Positions 39,463-47,926 of a DNA stretch of 55,744 nucleotides are shown piece after piece; position 1 is the stretch's first letter, and the number at the start of each line of letters is the position of its first letter. The position numbers were made by a program, and so were the translations under genes. Below the pieces are notes generated by a model, which was not told the DNA's origin, searched no databases, and was given only the letters and a program-made list of their open reading frames with translations. The DNA is taken from contig JAEYPO010000008.1 in NCBI GenBank assembly GCA_023410595.1, positions 1-55,744 on the forward strand. The letters run 5' to 3'. Origin of the DNA: Bacillota bacterium (GTDB taxonomy: Bacteria > Bacillota > Clostridia > Christensenellales > SZUA-584).

Positions 39463-42089
39463 TTGCGCAGCTCAAAAAGCCTTTGGTTTATAGCCGCGAG
39501 CATGTCGTGGTATTTCGCAAGTTTATCGCGTTCCTCCTGCACAACGGCGGTGGGAGCCTTGTCCACGAACCTGCTGTTGGAAAGCAGCCCTTCGGCGCGC
39601 TTTATCTCGCCTTCCAGCCGTTTCGCCTCGCCCTCGAGGCGCGCCACCTCTTTATCTATATCAATAAGCTCCCCAAGCGGCATGAACGCTTCCGCTCCTG
39701 TACCGACGACGGAAACGGAGTTTTCGGGAACGTCTTTCTTGCTTTCTATAAACTTTATTTCGGAAGCGTAAGCCAGCCGCGCGATATACTGCGCGCACAT
39801 CTCGTAATCCGGCCTTGATTCCCCGGAAGCAAGTATGCTTATTACGGCCTTCCTGTTTGCCGGAACGTTCATCTCGGAGCGCAGATTTCTTATGCCGCGC
39901 ACCATCTCCATTACGTTCTGCATAGCCTTTTCTTCGACGTCGTATATACTGCCAGCCTCGGGCCACTTCGATATCATTATGCTTCCCGTCGTCGCGGGCA
40001 GCGATTTATATATCTCCTCGGTGATGAACGGCATAAAAGGATGCAGCAGCTTAAGCGTATCGGCGAGCACGAAATTCAGCACGGACACCGCCGTGTTTTT
40101 ATCCGCTGTGTCATCGGAATTGAGGCGCGGCTTGGCCATCTCGATATACCAGTCGCAGTATTCGTTCCAAAGGAAGTCATGCACCTTTTGTGCCGCCATG
40201 CCAAGCTCGAAACGTTCTATCTGTTCGGTAACGTCCGTTATTGTATCTGCAAGCCGTGAAAGTATCCACTTGTCGGCGATATCCAGTTTGCTCTCGTCTA
40301 TAGGCGCGACGCTTTCTCCCGTGTTCATAAGCACAAATCTTGCAGCGTTCCATATCTTGTTGGAGAAGTTGCGGGCGTTTATTACCTTTTCGGGCGAGAA
40401 GCGCATATCGCCGCCCACCCTAACGCCGACGGCAAGGCTGAACCTCAGCGCGTCCGCGCCGTATTCGTCGACTACGTCGAGCGGGTCTATTCCGTTATTA
40501 AGCGATTTGCTCATCTTGCGGCCCTGCTCGTCGCGCACGAGACCATGTATGTTTACATACTCAAAAGGCTTTTCGCCCATGCACTCGAAGCCCGACATTA
40601 TCATCCTTGCCACCCAGAAAAATATGATATCGTACGCCGTTACGAGCACATTAGTGGGATAGAAGTATTCAAGCTCCGGAGTTTTGTCCGGCCAGCCGAG
40701 AGTCGAGAACGGCCAAAGCCCGCTGCTGAACCACGTGTCGAGCACGTCTTCATCCTGCGTAAAGCGCTGCGAGCCGCATGTGCATTCGCCTGGCATCTCT
40801 CTCGCGACTACCATCTTCCCGCAGTCCGCGCAGTAATATGCGGGTATTCTGTGCCCCCACCAAAGCTGGCGCGATATGCACCAGTCGCGTATATTGTCCA
40901 TCCAAGAGAAATATATGCTCTGGCTGTGCTCGGGTATAAACTTTATATCGCCGTTCCTCACAGCGTCCGCGGCAGGCTTTGCGAGGCTCTTCATTGAAAC
41001 AAACCACTGCTTGGAAACTATGGGCTCTACGACGGTATCGCACCTGTAGCAATGGCCGACGTTGTTCTTGTGGTCTTCTGTCTTTACGAGCAGCCCAAGC
41101 TCGGCAAGCTCCTTTAAGATAAGCTCCCTTGCCTCATAGCGTTCCTTCCCCTCAAACTTCCCTCCCATGCTGTTTACATATCCCCTGTCGTCCAGCACGC
41201 GTATAACGGGAAGCTCATGCCTTGCGCCGACTTCGAAGTCATTAGGGTCGTGTGCGGGCGTTATCTTAACGGCGCCCGTGCCGAACTCCATATCCACATA
41301 TTCGTCGGCAATAACGGGTATCACGCGGTTCATAAGCGGCAGCACTACGTTCTTGCCTATGATGTTTTTATATCTTTTATCCTTCGGGTTTACCGCTACG
41401 GCAGTATCGCCCAGCATAGTTTCCGGACGTGTGGTAGCGACTACTACGCCTTCCCCGCCGTCCTCCGCCGGGTAACGCATATACCAGAGGTATGAATCGT
41501 GCTCTGTGTATTCCACCTCCGCGTCGGAGAGCGCGGTCTCGCAGTCGGGGCACCAGTTGATTATACGGTCTCCCCTGTATATAAGCCCCTTTTCGTACAG
41601 CCGCACAAAAAATTCTTTAACCGCCTTTGAGCAGCCTTCGTCCATAGTGAAGCGCTCCCGCGACCAGTCGCACGACGAGCCGAGCTTTTTAAGCTGCTCT
41701 ACTATTCTTCCGCCGTACTGCTCCTTCCACGCCCACGCGCGCTTTAAGAACTCCTCGCGGCCTATCTCCTCTTTTGACGTGCCCTCTTCTCTGAGCTTAT
41801 CCGCTATCTTGACTTCGGTAGCTATGCTCGCATGGTCCGTTCCGGGCACCCACAGCGCGGCGTAGCCCTGCATGCGCTTCGTCCTTATTATCGCGTCCTG
41901 CATCATGTTGTCGAGGGCGTGCCCCATATGAAGCTGCCCCGTTATATTAGGCGGAGGTATGACTATCGTATAAGGTTTTTTGTTCTCGTCTATCTCCGCG
42001 CGGAAATACCCGGCGTTTACCCATTCGTCATATAAACGCTGTTCGACTTCTTTAGGATCATACACCTTGCTCAATTCTTTTGCGCACAT
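39459..42089 (-). CDS. valS: valyl-tRNA synthetase
   Basis: 876 residues, standard length. HIGH-type motif PPPNITGQLHMGHAL near residue 45, KMSKS-type motif GRKMSKSLNNGIDP near 520, an editing domain between them, and a C-terminal coiled coil with alternating Glu and Lys. It charges tRNA-Val. GGAGGACGG precedes the ATG. A T-box leader and a consensus promoter control it. Confidence 0.98.
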   Translation of the reverse strand: MCAKELSKVYDPKEVEQRLYDEWVNAGYFRAEIDENKKPYTIVIPPPNITGQLHMGHALDNMMQDAIIRTKRMQGYAALWVPGTDHASIATEVKIADKLREEGTSKEEIGREEFLKRAWAWKEQYGGRIVEQLKKLGSSCDWSRERFTMDEGCSKAVKEFFVRLYEKGLIYRGDRIINWCPDCETALSDAEVEYTEHDSYLWYMRYPAEDGGEGVVVATTRPETMLGDTAVAVNPKDKRYKNIIGKNVVLPLMNRVIPVIADEYVDMEFGTGAVKITPAHDPNDFEVGARHELPVIRVLDDRGYVNSMGGKFEGKERYEARELILKELAELGLLVKTEDHKNNVGHCYRCDTVVEPIVSKQWFVSMKSLAKPAADAVRNGDIKFIPEHSQSIYFSWMDNIRDWCISRQLWWGHRIPAYYCADCGKMVVAREMPGECTCGSQRFTQDEDVLDTWFSSGLWPFSTLGWPDKTPELEYFYPTNVLVTAYDIIFFWVARMIMSGFECMGEKPFEYVNIHGLVRDEQGRKMSKSLNNGIDPLDVVDEYGADALRFSLAVGVRVGGDMRFSPEKVINARNFSNKIWNAARFVLMNTGESVAPIDESKLDIADKWILSRLADTITDVTEQIERFELGMAAQKVHDFLWNEYCDWYIEMAKPRLNSDDTADKNTAVSVLNFVLADTLKLLHPFMPFITEEIYKSLPATTGSIMISKWPEAGSIYDVEEKAMQNVMEMVRGIRNLRSEMNVPANRKAVISILASGESRPDYEMCAQYIARLAYASEIKFIESKKDVPENSVSVVGTGAEAFMPLGELIDIDKEVARLEGEAKRLEGEIKRAEGLLSNSRFVDKAPTAVVQEERDKLAKYHDMLAAINQRLFELRK

Positions 42090-42104
42090 ATTCCGTCCTC
42101 CAAA

Positions 42105-42348
42105 TTATCAACAAATAAAAAACCGCCCGACAAAAGGACGGTAAACCGCGGTGCCACCTTACTTCAGGCAAATAGCCTGCGCTCGTCCGTTTTAACGCAC
42201 GGCTGCGCCGTATGCTACTGCAGATTTCTGTTTCGCATACAGAGCTCCAAAACGACTTCCCGCATGCTTGCCGAAAGGCCCTCTCAGCCCATGAAGCCTT
42301 TTCTCTTATATCGGCGCAATTTGCAGTACTACTCTTTGTCATAGCTGT
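42105..42348 (-). ncRNA. T-box riboswitch leader of valS
   Basis: The minus-strand transcript has the T-box AAGGTGGCACCGCGG (42146-42160). A terminator follows: ACCGTCC and GGGCGGT arms with a T run. In stem I, GTC at 42256-42254 in a GGAAGTCG context is the likely valine specifier. Uncharged tRNA-Val should bind and prevent termination. The base after TGG is C, whereas U would pair with the usual A73 of tRNA-Val. Confidence 0.88.
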
Positions 42349-42354
42349 GGTAGA

Positions 42355-42383
42355 ATTATAATATAGCTGAATTACGCTGTCAA
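42355..42383 (-). promoter_or_regulatory. valS promoter
   Basis: TTGACA, 17 bases, TATAAT: a full consensus match immediately upstream of the T-box leader. Confidence 0.85.
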
Positions 42384-42423
42384 CAACGGCAAGAATAAAA
42401 GAATAACGCGCAAAGGAATAGAA

Positions 42424-43119
42424 ATGGAACAGATTTATCTTATTTTATTGGCTGTACTTCCGGGCGCCATATTTTCTCTGTTTATAATAATACAGGACAG
42501 GTTTGATCGGGAACCGGTAATGATGCTTATTAAAGTGTTTGTAGCTGGCATGGTCTCGACGCTTCCCACTATACTTGTGGAGATACTTGGGCAAAGCCTC
42601 AATATATTCTCGGGCATCTGGGGTCTGCTGTTTGAAGCGGTCGTTATTATAGGCTTTTCCGAGGAGTATTTTAAAAGGCTCGTAGTGCTCAAGCTTGCGT
42701 ATAACAACCCAGCGTTCAACGAGAAACTGGACGGCATAGTGTATTGCGGCATCGCGGCTCTGGGGTTTGCCACGCTGGAGAATATATTCTACGTAGTCAC
42801 GTATTCGGCGCAAAGCCCGGATATCTGGATAACGCGCGGGCTATTAAGCGTGCCGGTGCATATGCTGCTCGGCGTAACTATGGGCTATTACCTTTCGCTC
42901 TCAAAGTTCTGCCCCGACCATAGAAAATGCAGGTCGTATTTTTCCAAGTCGCTTTATATACCGGCGCTGCTGCACGGCGCGTTTGATTTCATTCTTATGT
43001 CGTCTCTGCCTTTGCTTTCTCTTGCGTTTATACCGTTCGTTGCGTTTTTGTGGATATCGTCGCTTATAAAGTTAAGGAGGTATTACGTAGAATCCAAGCG
43101 TCGTTTTGGAAGCGAATAG
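42424..43119 (+). CDS. PrsW-like intramembrane protease
   Basis: 231 residues, mostly hydrophobic with 6-7 membrane segments. It has the EE motif (FSEEYFKRLVVLK, about residue 79), GIVYCGIAALGFATLENIFY, and the late His in LLHGAFDF. This is the pattern of PrsW and CPBP-like glutamic or metal-dependent intramembrane proteases. PrsW in Bacillus cleaves an anti-sigma factor; no sigma gene is near here, so the target is unknown. AAAGGAATAGAA precedes the ATG. Confidence 0.75.
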   Translation: MEQIYLILLAVLPGAIFSLFIIIQDRFDREPVMMLIKVFVAGMVSTLPTILVEILGQSLNIFSGIWGLLFEAVVIIGFSEEYFKRLVVLKLAYNNPAFNEKLDGIVYCGIAALGFATLENIFYVVTYSAQSPDIWITRGLLSVPVHMLLGVTMGYYLSLSKFCPDHRKCRSYFSKSLYIPALLHGAFDFILMSSLPLLSLAFIPFVAFLWISSLIKLRRYYVESKRRFGSE

Positions 43120-43180
43120 TTTTTTATAGTTTATTAATACACGCTTTACACCTAGTTCATTTCTCTCCATTATATTGACA

Positions 43181-43209
43181 TTGACCGAAAAAGCATATAT
43201 ATGTACAAT
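43181..43209 (+). promoter_or_regulatory. promoter of the DUF3810 gene
   Basis: TTGACC, 17 bases, TACAAT, 23 bases upstream of the chosen ATG. It overlaps the longer reading frame and so argues against a start at 43175. Confidence 0.6.
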
Positions 43210-43231
43210 AAACTTTGGGGGTTTGCACGCT

Positions 43232-44383
43232 ATGCGGGACGAAGGTTTCAGGGTAAAGAGATTAATAAGAAAGATTCCCTGGCTCCTTGTCGGGCCTGTT
43301 TTTTATCTGTTATTCAGGCTGTCGTTTCTCTGGCCTGATTTCACCGAACAAGTTTACTCGCGCTCTATATACAGAATACTCAGCCAGGGCATATCCACGG
43401 TAACGGGGTTACTTCCGTTTTCACTCGCAGAGTTATTGTTGTACGCATTTATTCTGTTCGTTATCGTATATATCATTATTATGATTGTAAAAACAATAAT
43501 GGCAAAACGCGCCTGGTGGTTTGAGCTACTGGGCAGGCTGCTTGCGCTGATGTGCGTGTTTTCCTGCGTATACGCGCTGTTTGTTGGACTGTGGGGCTTC
43601 AATTATTCGCGCGAGACTCTGGGAAGAACATTAAAGCTTGACACTTCGCCCGCTTCGGTAAGCGAGCTTTATTCCACCTGCGAAGCGCTTATCGCAAAAG
43701 CGAATACATTAAGGGCGGCGGTGCCCGAAGATAAAAGCGGCGTTTACGCTCCAGAATTTACGAAAAAGGATATGATGAGCGCTACGGCGGTATATTATAA
43801 CCTGGCGTCCGTGTTAACGGGCAATACCTTTTTTAGCGGCAGCTACGGCGGCGCGAAACCCGTCATCTACTCCACCGGCCTTTCGTACGCGCATATAGCG
43901 GGCGTGTATTTCCCGTTTACCGCTGAAGCCAATGTAAACACCGATGTGCCTATACTCTATTTCGCGGCCTCAAGCCTTCATGAATCGGCTCATCAGAGAG
44001 GCTTTGCAAGAGAAGACGAGGCAAACTTTCTTGCCTATTACGTCGCGTCGTATTCTGGCAACGCGTCGGTGGAATATTCGGGAACGATGCTCGCGCTTTC
44101 CGAGTCGATGAATCAGCTGTATCGCAATGATAAGGACCTGTATTTTGAGCTACGGGAAAAGTATTCAGAAGGCTTAAGCAGAGACCTTCATAACAACTTT
44201 CTTTACTGGCAGCGCTACGAGAGCCCTGTAAACGAGACGTCCAAGGCGGTCAACAACACTTTTCTAAAGGCTAATATGCAAATGGAAGGCGTAAAGAGCT
44301 ACGGACGCATGGTGGACCTTCTCATCGCGCTATGGCGCAAAGGAGGCATAACTAACGCCCATGCAATACAAAAGGCCGCATAA
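43232..44383 (+). CDS. DUF3810 membrane protein with HExxH motif
   Basis: About 383 residues. Three membrane segments lie in the first 130 residues, then an extracellular or cytoplasmic domain with LHESAHQRGFAREDEANFLA. The HESAH stretch matches the HExxH zinc-metalloprotease motif, and the downstream Glu/Asp could be the third ligand. No substrate is known for DUF3810. The ATG at 43232 is chosen because a promoter overlaps the earlier TTG and a GGGGG site lies about 10 bases upstream. Confidence 0.75.
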   Translation: MRDEGFRVKRLIRKIPWLLVGPVFYLLFRLSFLWPDFTEQVYSRSIYRILSQGISTVTGLLPFSLAELLLYAFILFVIVYIIIMIVKTIMAKRAWWFELLGRLLALMCVFSCVYALFVGLWGFNYSRETLGRTLKLDTSPASVSELYSTCEALIAKANTLRAAVPEDKSGVYAPEFTKKDMMSATAVYYNLASVLTGNTFFSGSYGGAKPVIYSTGLSYAHIAGVYFPFTAEANVNTDVPILYFAASSLHESAHQRGFAREDEANFLAYYVASYSGNASVEYSGTMLALSESMNQLYRNDKDLYFELREKYSEGLSRDLHNNFLYWQRYESPVNETSKAVNNTFLKANMQMEGVKSYGRMVDLLIALWRKGGITNAHAIQKAA

Positions 44384-44392
44384 AGCGGCCTT
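44372..44392 (+). terminator. hairpin at the end of the DUF3810 gene
   Basis: A perfect 8-bp stem (AAGGCCGC / GCGGCCTT) spans the stop codon. The T tract is poor, so it may act weakly or on both strands with the convergent lipoprotein gene. Confidence 0.45.
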
Positions 44393-44408
44393 GGTTAACT
44401 GTTTATTT

Positions 44409-44918
44409 TTACTTTGCAAGATCGATCATATCCGACGCAAACGTCACAACGGTGCCGTCATTGCCCCATATAAGGTTTGAATTGTCCGCTTCTAAATATT
44501 CGAATTTTTTACCGTATTTTTGATATATCGGTTCCGTCTGCTTGCCGTAAAGCGTGGGAGCGCATGTTATATATCCCACAATCTTTTCTACGTCGTTTGT
44601 TTTGCCCGCAATGTTAAAGTCCGCCGAAACGGTATCGTTCGCTTTGTTTTGAGCGATAGTGACTGAATCTATGGTCATGCCGTTCTGCCCTACTACCGAA
44701 ATGTTTATAAGCGTTTCGGGGTCAACATCAGTTTTGCCTGAAACAGTGACAACATCTCCATTTATAGCTATCTCGCAGCTTCCCGTTATCTTATACGTGG
44801 GCACGCCCGCAAGCGGCGTCGGCTTTGCAAGCGTTACCGCGCCGCAACCTGAAAATACAGTTACAGCCGCAGCAAGGCACAGTATCAAAGCAACTATTTT
44901 AAAGCTAATCTTACGCAT
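44409..44918 (-). CDS. small secreted lipoprotein of unknown function
   Basis: 169 residues. The signal sequence MRKISFKIVALILCLAAAV leads to the lipobox FSGC (Cys about residue 25), so it should be anchored to the outer face of the membrane. The mature part looks like a beta-rich Ig-like domain (CEIAINGDVVTVSGKTDVD). It stands alone, convergent with the DUF3810 gene. AGAGGTAAAAG precedes the ATG. Confidence 0.7.
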   Translation of the reverse strand: MRKISFKIVALILCLAAAVTVFSGCGAVTLAKPTPLAGVPTYKITGSCEIAINGDVVTVSGKTDVDPETLINISVVGQNGMTIDSVTIAQNKANDTVSADFNIAGKTNDVEKIVGYITCAPTLYGKQTEPIYQKYGKKFEYLEADNSNLIWGNDGTVVTFASDMIDLAK

Positions 44919-45051
44919 CTTTTACCTCTATAATGAATCTTCATACAGCCGCGGCGAAATCAGCGGCTTAAACTAGTATACATAAAAGGCGCCGCCATGT
45001 AAAGCAAAACGTTTTGTCCGCTTTTTTATCGGTATACAGCGCTTATTATGT

Positions 45052-45080
45052 TTTACAGTACGCCAGAATGTTTATATTAT
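45052..45080 (+). promoter_or_regulatory. type IV pilus operon promoter
   Basis: TTTACA, 17 bases, TATTAT, giving a leader of about 65 bases before pilB. Confidence 0.6.
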
Positions 45081-45102
45081 CATAAGACTATTAATACGGG
45101 GT

Positions 45103-45130
45103 CCCCAGAAAGTCGTGAGGCTTTATGGGG
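45103..45130 (+). promoter_or_regulatory. stem-loop in the pilB leader
   Basis: CCCCA with AAAG pairs with CTTT with TGGGG, with one mismatch per arm. It lies 22 bases before the pilB ATG, where the ribosome site is weak, so it could affect translation. It does not match a cyclic-di-GMP riboswitch. Confidence 0.4.
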
Positions 45131-45152
45131 TGTAATATAGGTTTGTGTATAA

Positions 45153-46850
45153 ATGGCTATTAAAAGAAGATACCTTGGCGCGCTGCTTATAGACATTGGT
45201 ATGATAACGCACGAGCAGCTTGACGAATGCCTGAAAGTACAAAAGAATACTGGTGAACAGCTTGGCAAAATACTGAAGGCGAAAGGGTTTGTCACCGAGC
45301 AGCAGCTCATGGAGATACTCGAGTTCCAACTCGGCATACCTTCCGTCAATCTTGAAACGATGTCGCTTTCTCCCAAGCTCGCGAAACACATACCGGTAGC
45401 GCTTGCGCGAAAGCACCAGATGGTGCCTATTAAGATAGAGAACGATTCGCTATACATCGCCATGGAAGACGCGCTCGATTTTATAGCGCTTGAGGACGCG
45501 CGCGTAGTATCCGGCATGGAGATAATACCAAGGATTGCTTCCGAGCACGCCATAGAAGCCGCGATAAACAAGCTTTACGGTAACGAAAACGCCGAGACTG
45601 CCATTAAAGAGCTTTCCGAAGAGAACGCTTCAGCCGGCACGGACGACGAAGACGACATAAATACCGACATATCGAACGCGCCTATCGTACGGCTCGTTAA
45701 TTCCATATTCGAGCAGGCGGTCAAGGCAAAGGCGAGCGACATACACGTAGAACCCAGCGACAGCAACGTAAGAGTGCGCATGAGGATAGACGGACAGCTG
45801 CTGCCTATACTTACGATACCTAAAAAGGCGCAGTCCGCCGTTATAACGAGGCTGAAAATAGTAGGCAATATGGATATTGCAGAAAAACGTCTGCCGCAGG
45901 ACGGACGTTACAAGCTAAGCGTAGGCAGCAACGAGATAGACGTGCGTATGTCTTCCCTGCCCACGGTGCACGGCGAAAAGGTTGTAATGCGCCTTCTCGA
46001 CAAGGAAAACTATTTGATATCGAAAGACAAGCTTGGATTTTCCAAAGAAAACATAAAAAAGTTCAATTCGCTTATCAGCAACCCGCACGGCATCATACTC
46101 ATAACGGGGCCAACGGGCAGCGGAAAATCGACGACGCTTTACGCAATGCTAAGCGAGCTTAACAAGACCTCGGAAAATATAATAACAGTCGAAGACCCTG
46201 TCGAGTATTCCATAGAGGGTATCAACCAGGTGCAGGTCAACACAAAAGCGGGGCTCACGTTTTCCACAGGCCTTCGCTCAATATTAAGACAGGACCCCGA
46301 CATAATTATGATAGGCGAGATAAGGGACCAGGAAACGGTGGATATCGCGATTAGAGCCGCCATAACGGGCCATCTGGTGCTCTCTACAATACATACGAAC
46401 GACGCGCCGGGAACGATATCCCGGCTTGTTGACATGGGCGTACCGTCGTATATGCTCGCGGCTTCGCTTGTGGGCATACTCTCGCAGCGGCTTGTACGTA
46501 AGATATGCCCGTCGTGCAAGACGAAATATACTCCGAGCAAGTTTGAGCTTAGCGCCGCCGGCCTTCCCCCGTCTTACAACAAAGACATATTTGTCGGCAA
46601 AGGCTGCGCTAACTGCAACAACACAGGTTATAAGGGCAGGACGGCAGTGCATGAAATACTCGTCATAGATCGGGAAGTGCGCGACATGATGACAAGCGGC
46701 GCGTCCGTTGACGAGATACGCGACTACGCCATATCCAAACAGCATATGAGTACGCTCGCCGCAGAATGCATTTCTTTGATGGGAAAAGGCGAGACGACTA
46801 TACAGGAAGTAATAAAGACGTCTTATTCTAACAAAGGAGATACGCAATGA
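45153..46850 (+). CDS. pilB: type IV pilus extension ATPase
   Basis: 565 residues. An N-terminal T2SSE_N/MshEN-like domain (GALLIDIGMITHEQLDECL) is followed by the GspE ATPase core: Walker A TGPTGSGKSTTLYAML, Asp and His boxes, and Walker B IMIGEIRDQETVD. A C4 zinc site has CPSC and CANC. It powers pilus assembly at the inner face of the membrane. First gene of an 11-gene operon; the next ATG overlaps its stop (ATGA). Confidence 0.95.
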   Translation: MAIKRRYLGALLIDIGMITHEQLDECLKVQKNTGEQLGKILKAKGFVTEQQLMEILEFQLGIPSVNLETMSLSPKLAKHIPVALARKHQMVPIKIENDSLYIAMEDALDFIALEDARVVSGMEIIPRIASEHAIEAAINKLYGNENAETAIKELSEENASAGTDDEDDINTDISNAPIVRLVNSIFEQAVKAKASDIHVEPSDSNVRVRMRIDGQLLPILTIPKKAQSAVITRLKIVGNMDIAEKRLPQDGRYKLSVGSNEIDVRMSSLPTVHGEKVVMRLLDKENYLISKDKLGFSKENIKKFNSLISNPHGIILITGPTGSGKSTTLYAMLSELNKTSENIITVEDPVEYSIEGINQVQVNTKAGLTFSTGLRSILRQDPDIIMIGEIRDQETVDIAIRAAITGHLVLSTIHTNDAPGTISRLVDMGVPSYMLAASLVGILSQRLVRKICPSCKTKYTPSKFELSAAGLPPSYNKDIFVGKGCANCNNTGYKGRTAVHEILVIDREVRDMMTSGASVDEIRDYAISKQHMSTLAAECISLMGKGETTIQEVIKTSYSNKGDTQ

Positions 46851-47896
46851 ACATAAGGATGCTGCTGGATATCGCGGCGCAGATGGACGCTTCCGACCTG
46901 CACATCTCGACCGGCATCCCCCCCATGCTTCGCGTCAGCGACGACCTTCGCCCCGCTTGCGACACCATTGTAACATCCGAGATGTCGGAGGAATTCGCAA
47001 GGGAGATAATGAACGAAGCCCAGTGGAATACGCTGACGGACAAAGGCGAGTGCGACTTTGCCATATCCGTGCCCGGCAAATACCGGTTCCGCGTAAACGT
47101 TTATATGCAGCGGCAGAGCATAGCTATAGCGCTGCGCCTTATAAAGAGCACGCCGCCCGATATTAACGAACTCGGGCTCCCCCCTATAGTCAGCTCGCTG
47201 TGCAACTATACAAGGGGGCTGATACTCGTTACCGGCCCAACTGGCAGCGGCAAATCGACGACGCTCGCGGCAATGGTCGACCTTATTAACAACACGCGCA
47301 AGCGCCATATAATAACGCTTGAGGATCCTATAGAGTATCTTCACAGGCATAAAAAATGCATCGTCAACCAGCGCGAGATAGGCGCCGACTCAAAGGACTT
47401 TTCGGTAGCGCTGCGCGCCGCTCTGCGGCAGGACCCCGACATAATACTCGTCGGCGAAATGAGAGACTTAGAGACTATAAGCATCGCGATAACGGCCGCA
47501 GAGACAGGCCATCTTGTCATGTCTTCGCTGCATACTACGGGCGCGGCAAAGACTATAGACCGTATAATAGACGTATTCCCCCCGTATCAGCAGCAGCAGA
47601 TACGCATGCAGCTCTCGATGACGCTCGTTGGCATAGTCTCGCAGCAGCTCGTGCTAAGCACGGACGGCAAGAGCCGCGTAGTCGCTGTGGAAACGCTCGT
47701 CGCGAATTCAGCTATACGCAACCTCATTCGCGAAAACAAGGTGCATCAGGTAGCAAGCTCGATGCAGGCCGCTTCGAGCAGCGGCATGCAGCTCATGGAC
47801 AACGCGCTTGCAAACCTCTATAAGACAGGGCGCATATCAAGAGAGACCGCGCTCTCTTACTGCATAGACAGGAACTATATCTCCACACTGCTTTAA
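46847..47896 (+). CDS. pilT: type IV pilus retraction ATPase
   Basis: 349 residues. LLDIAAQMDASDLHISTGIP at the N-terminus, Walker A TGPTGSGKSTTLAAM, Walker B ILVGEMRDLETIS, and AETGHLVMSSLHTTGA are all typical of PilT. It drives pilus retraction and so twitching or DNA uptake. It lacks the Cys-rich zinc site of PilB. It overlaps pilB by 4 bases. Confidence 0.95.
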   Translation: MNIRMLLDIAAQMDASDLHISTGIPPMLRVSDDLRPACDTIVTSEMSEEFAREIMNEAQWNTLTDKGECDFAISVPGKYRFRVNVYMQRQSIAIALRLIKSTPPDINELGLPPIVSSLCNYTRGLILVTGPTGSGKSTTLAAMVDLINNTRKRHIITLEDPIEYLHRHKKCIVNQREIGADSKDFSVALRAALRQDPDIILVGEMRDLETISIAITAAETGHLVMSSLHTTGAAKTIDRIIDVFPPYQQQQIRMQLSMTLVGIVSQQLVLSTDGKSRVVAVETLVANSAIRNLIRENKVHQVASSMQAASSSGMQLMDNALANLYKTGRISRETALSYCIDRNYISTLL

Positions 47897-47909
47897 AAAC
47901 AAACGCTTT

Positions 47910-47926
47910 TAGAGGTGATAACTATA
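47910..47926 (+). promoter_or_regulatory. pilC ribosome site implying a non-ATG start
   Basis: AGGTGAT, then AACT, then ATA. The arrangement matches a standard AGGAGGTGAT-4-ATG start with ATG changed to ATA. Otherwise the GTG inside the site must serve, with no site of its own. Confidence 0.35.

Noticed and set aside
45098..45152. cyclic-di-GMP riboswitch upstream of pilB
   Set aside because: The conserved GEMM core is absent; only a simple stem-loop is present.
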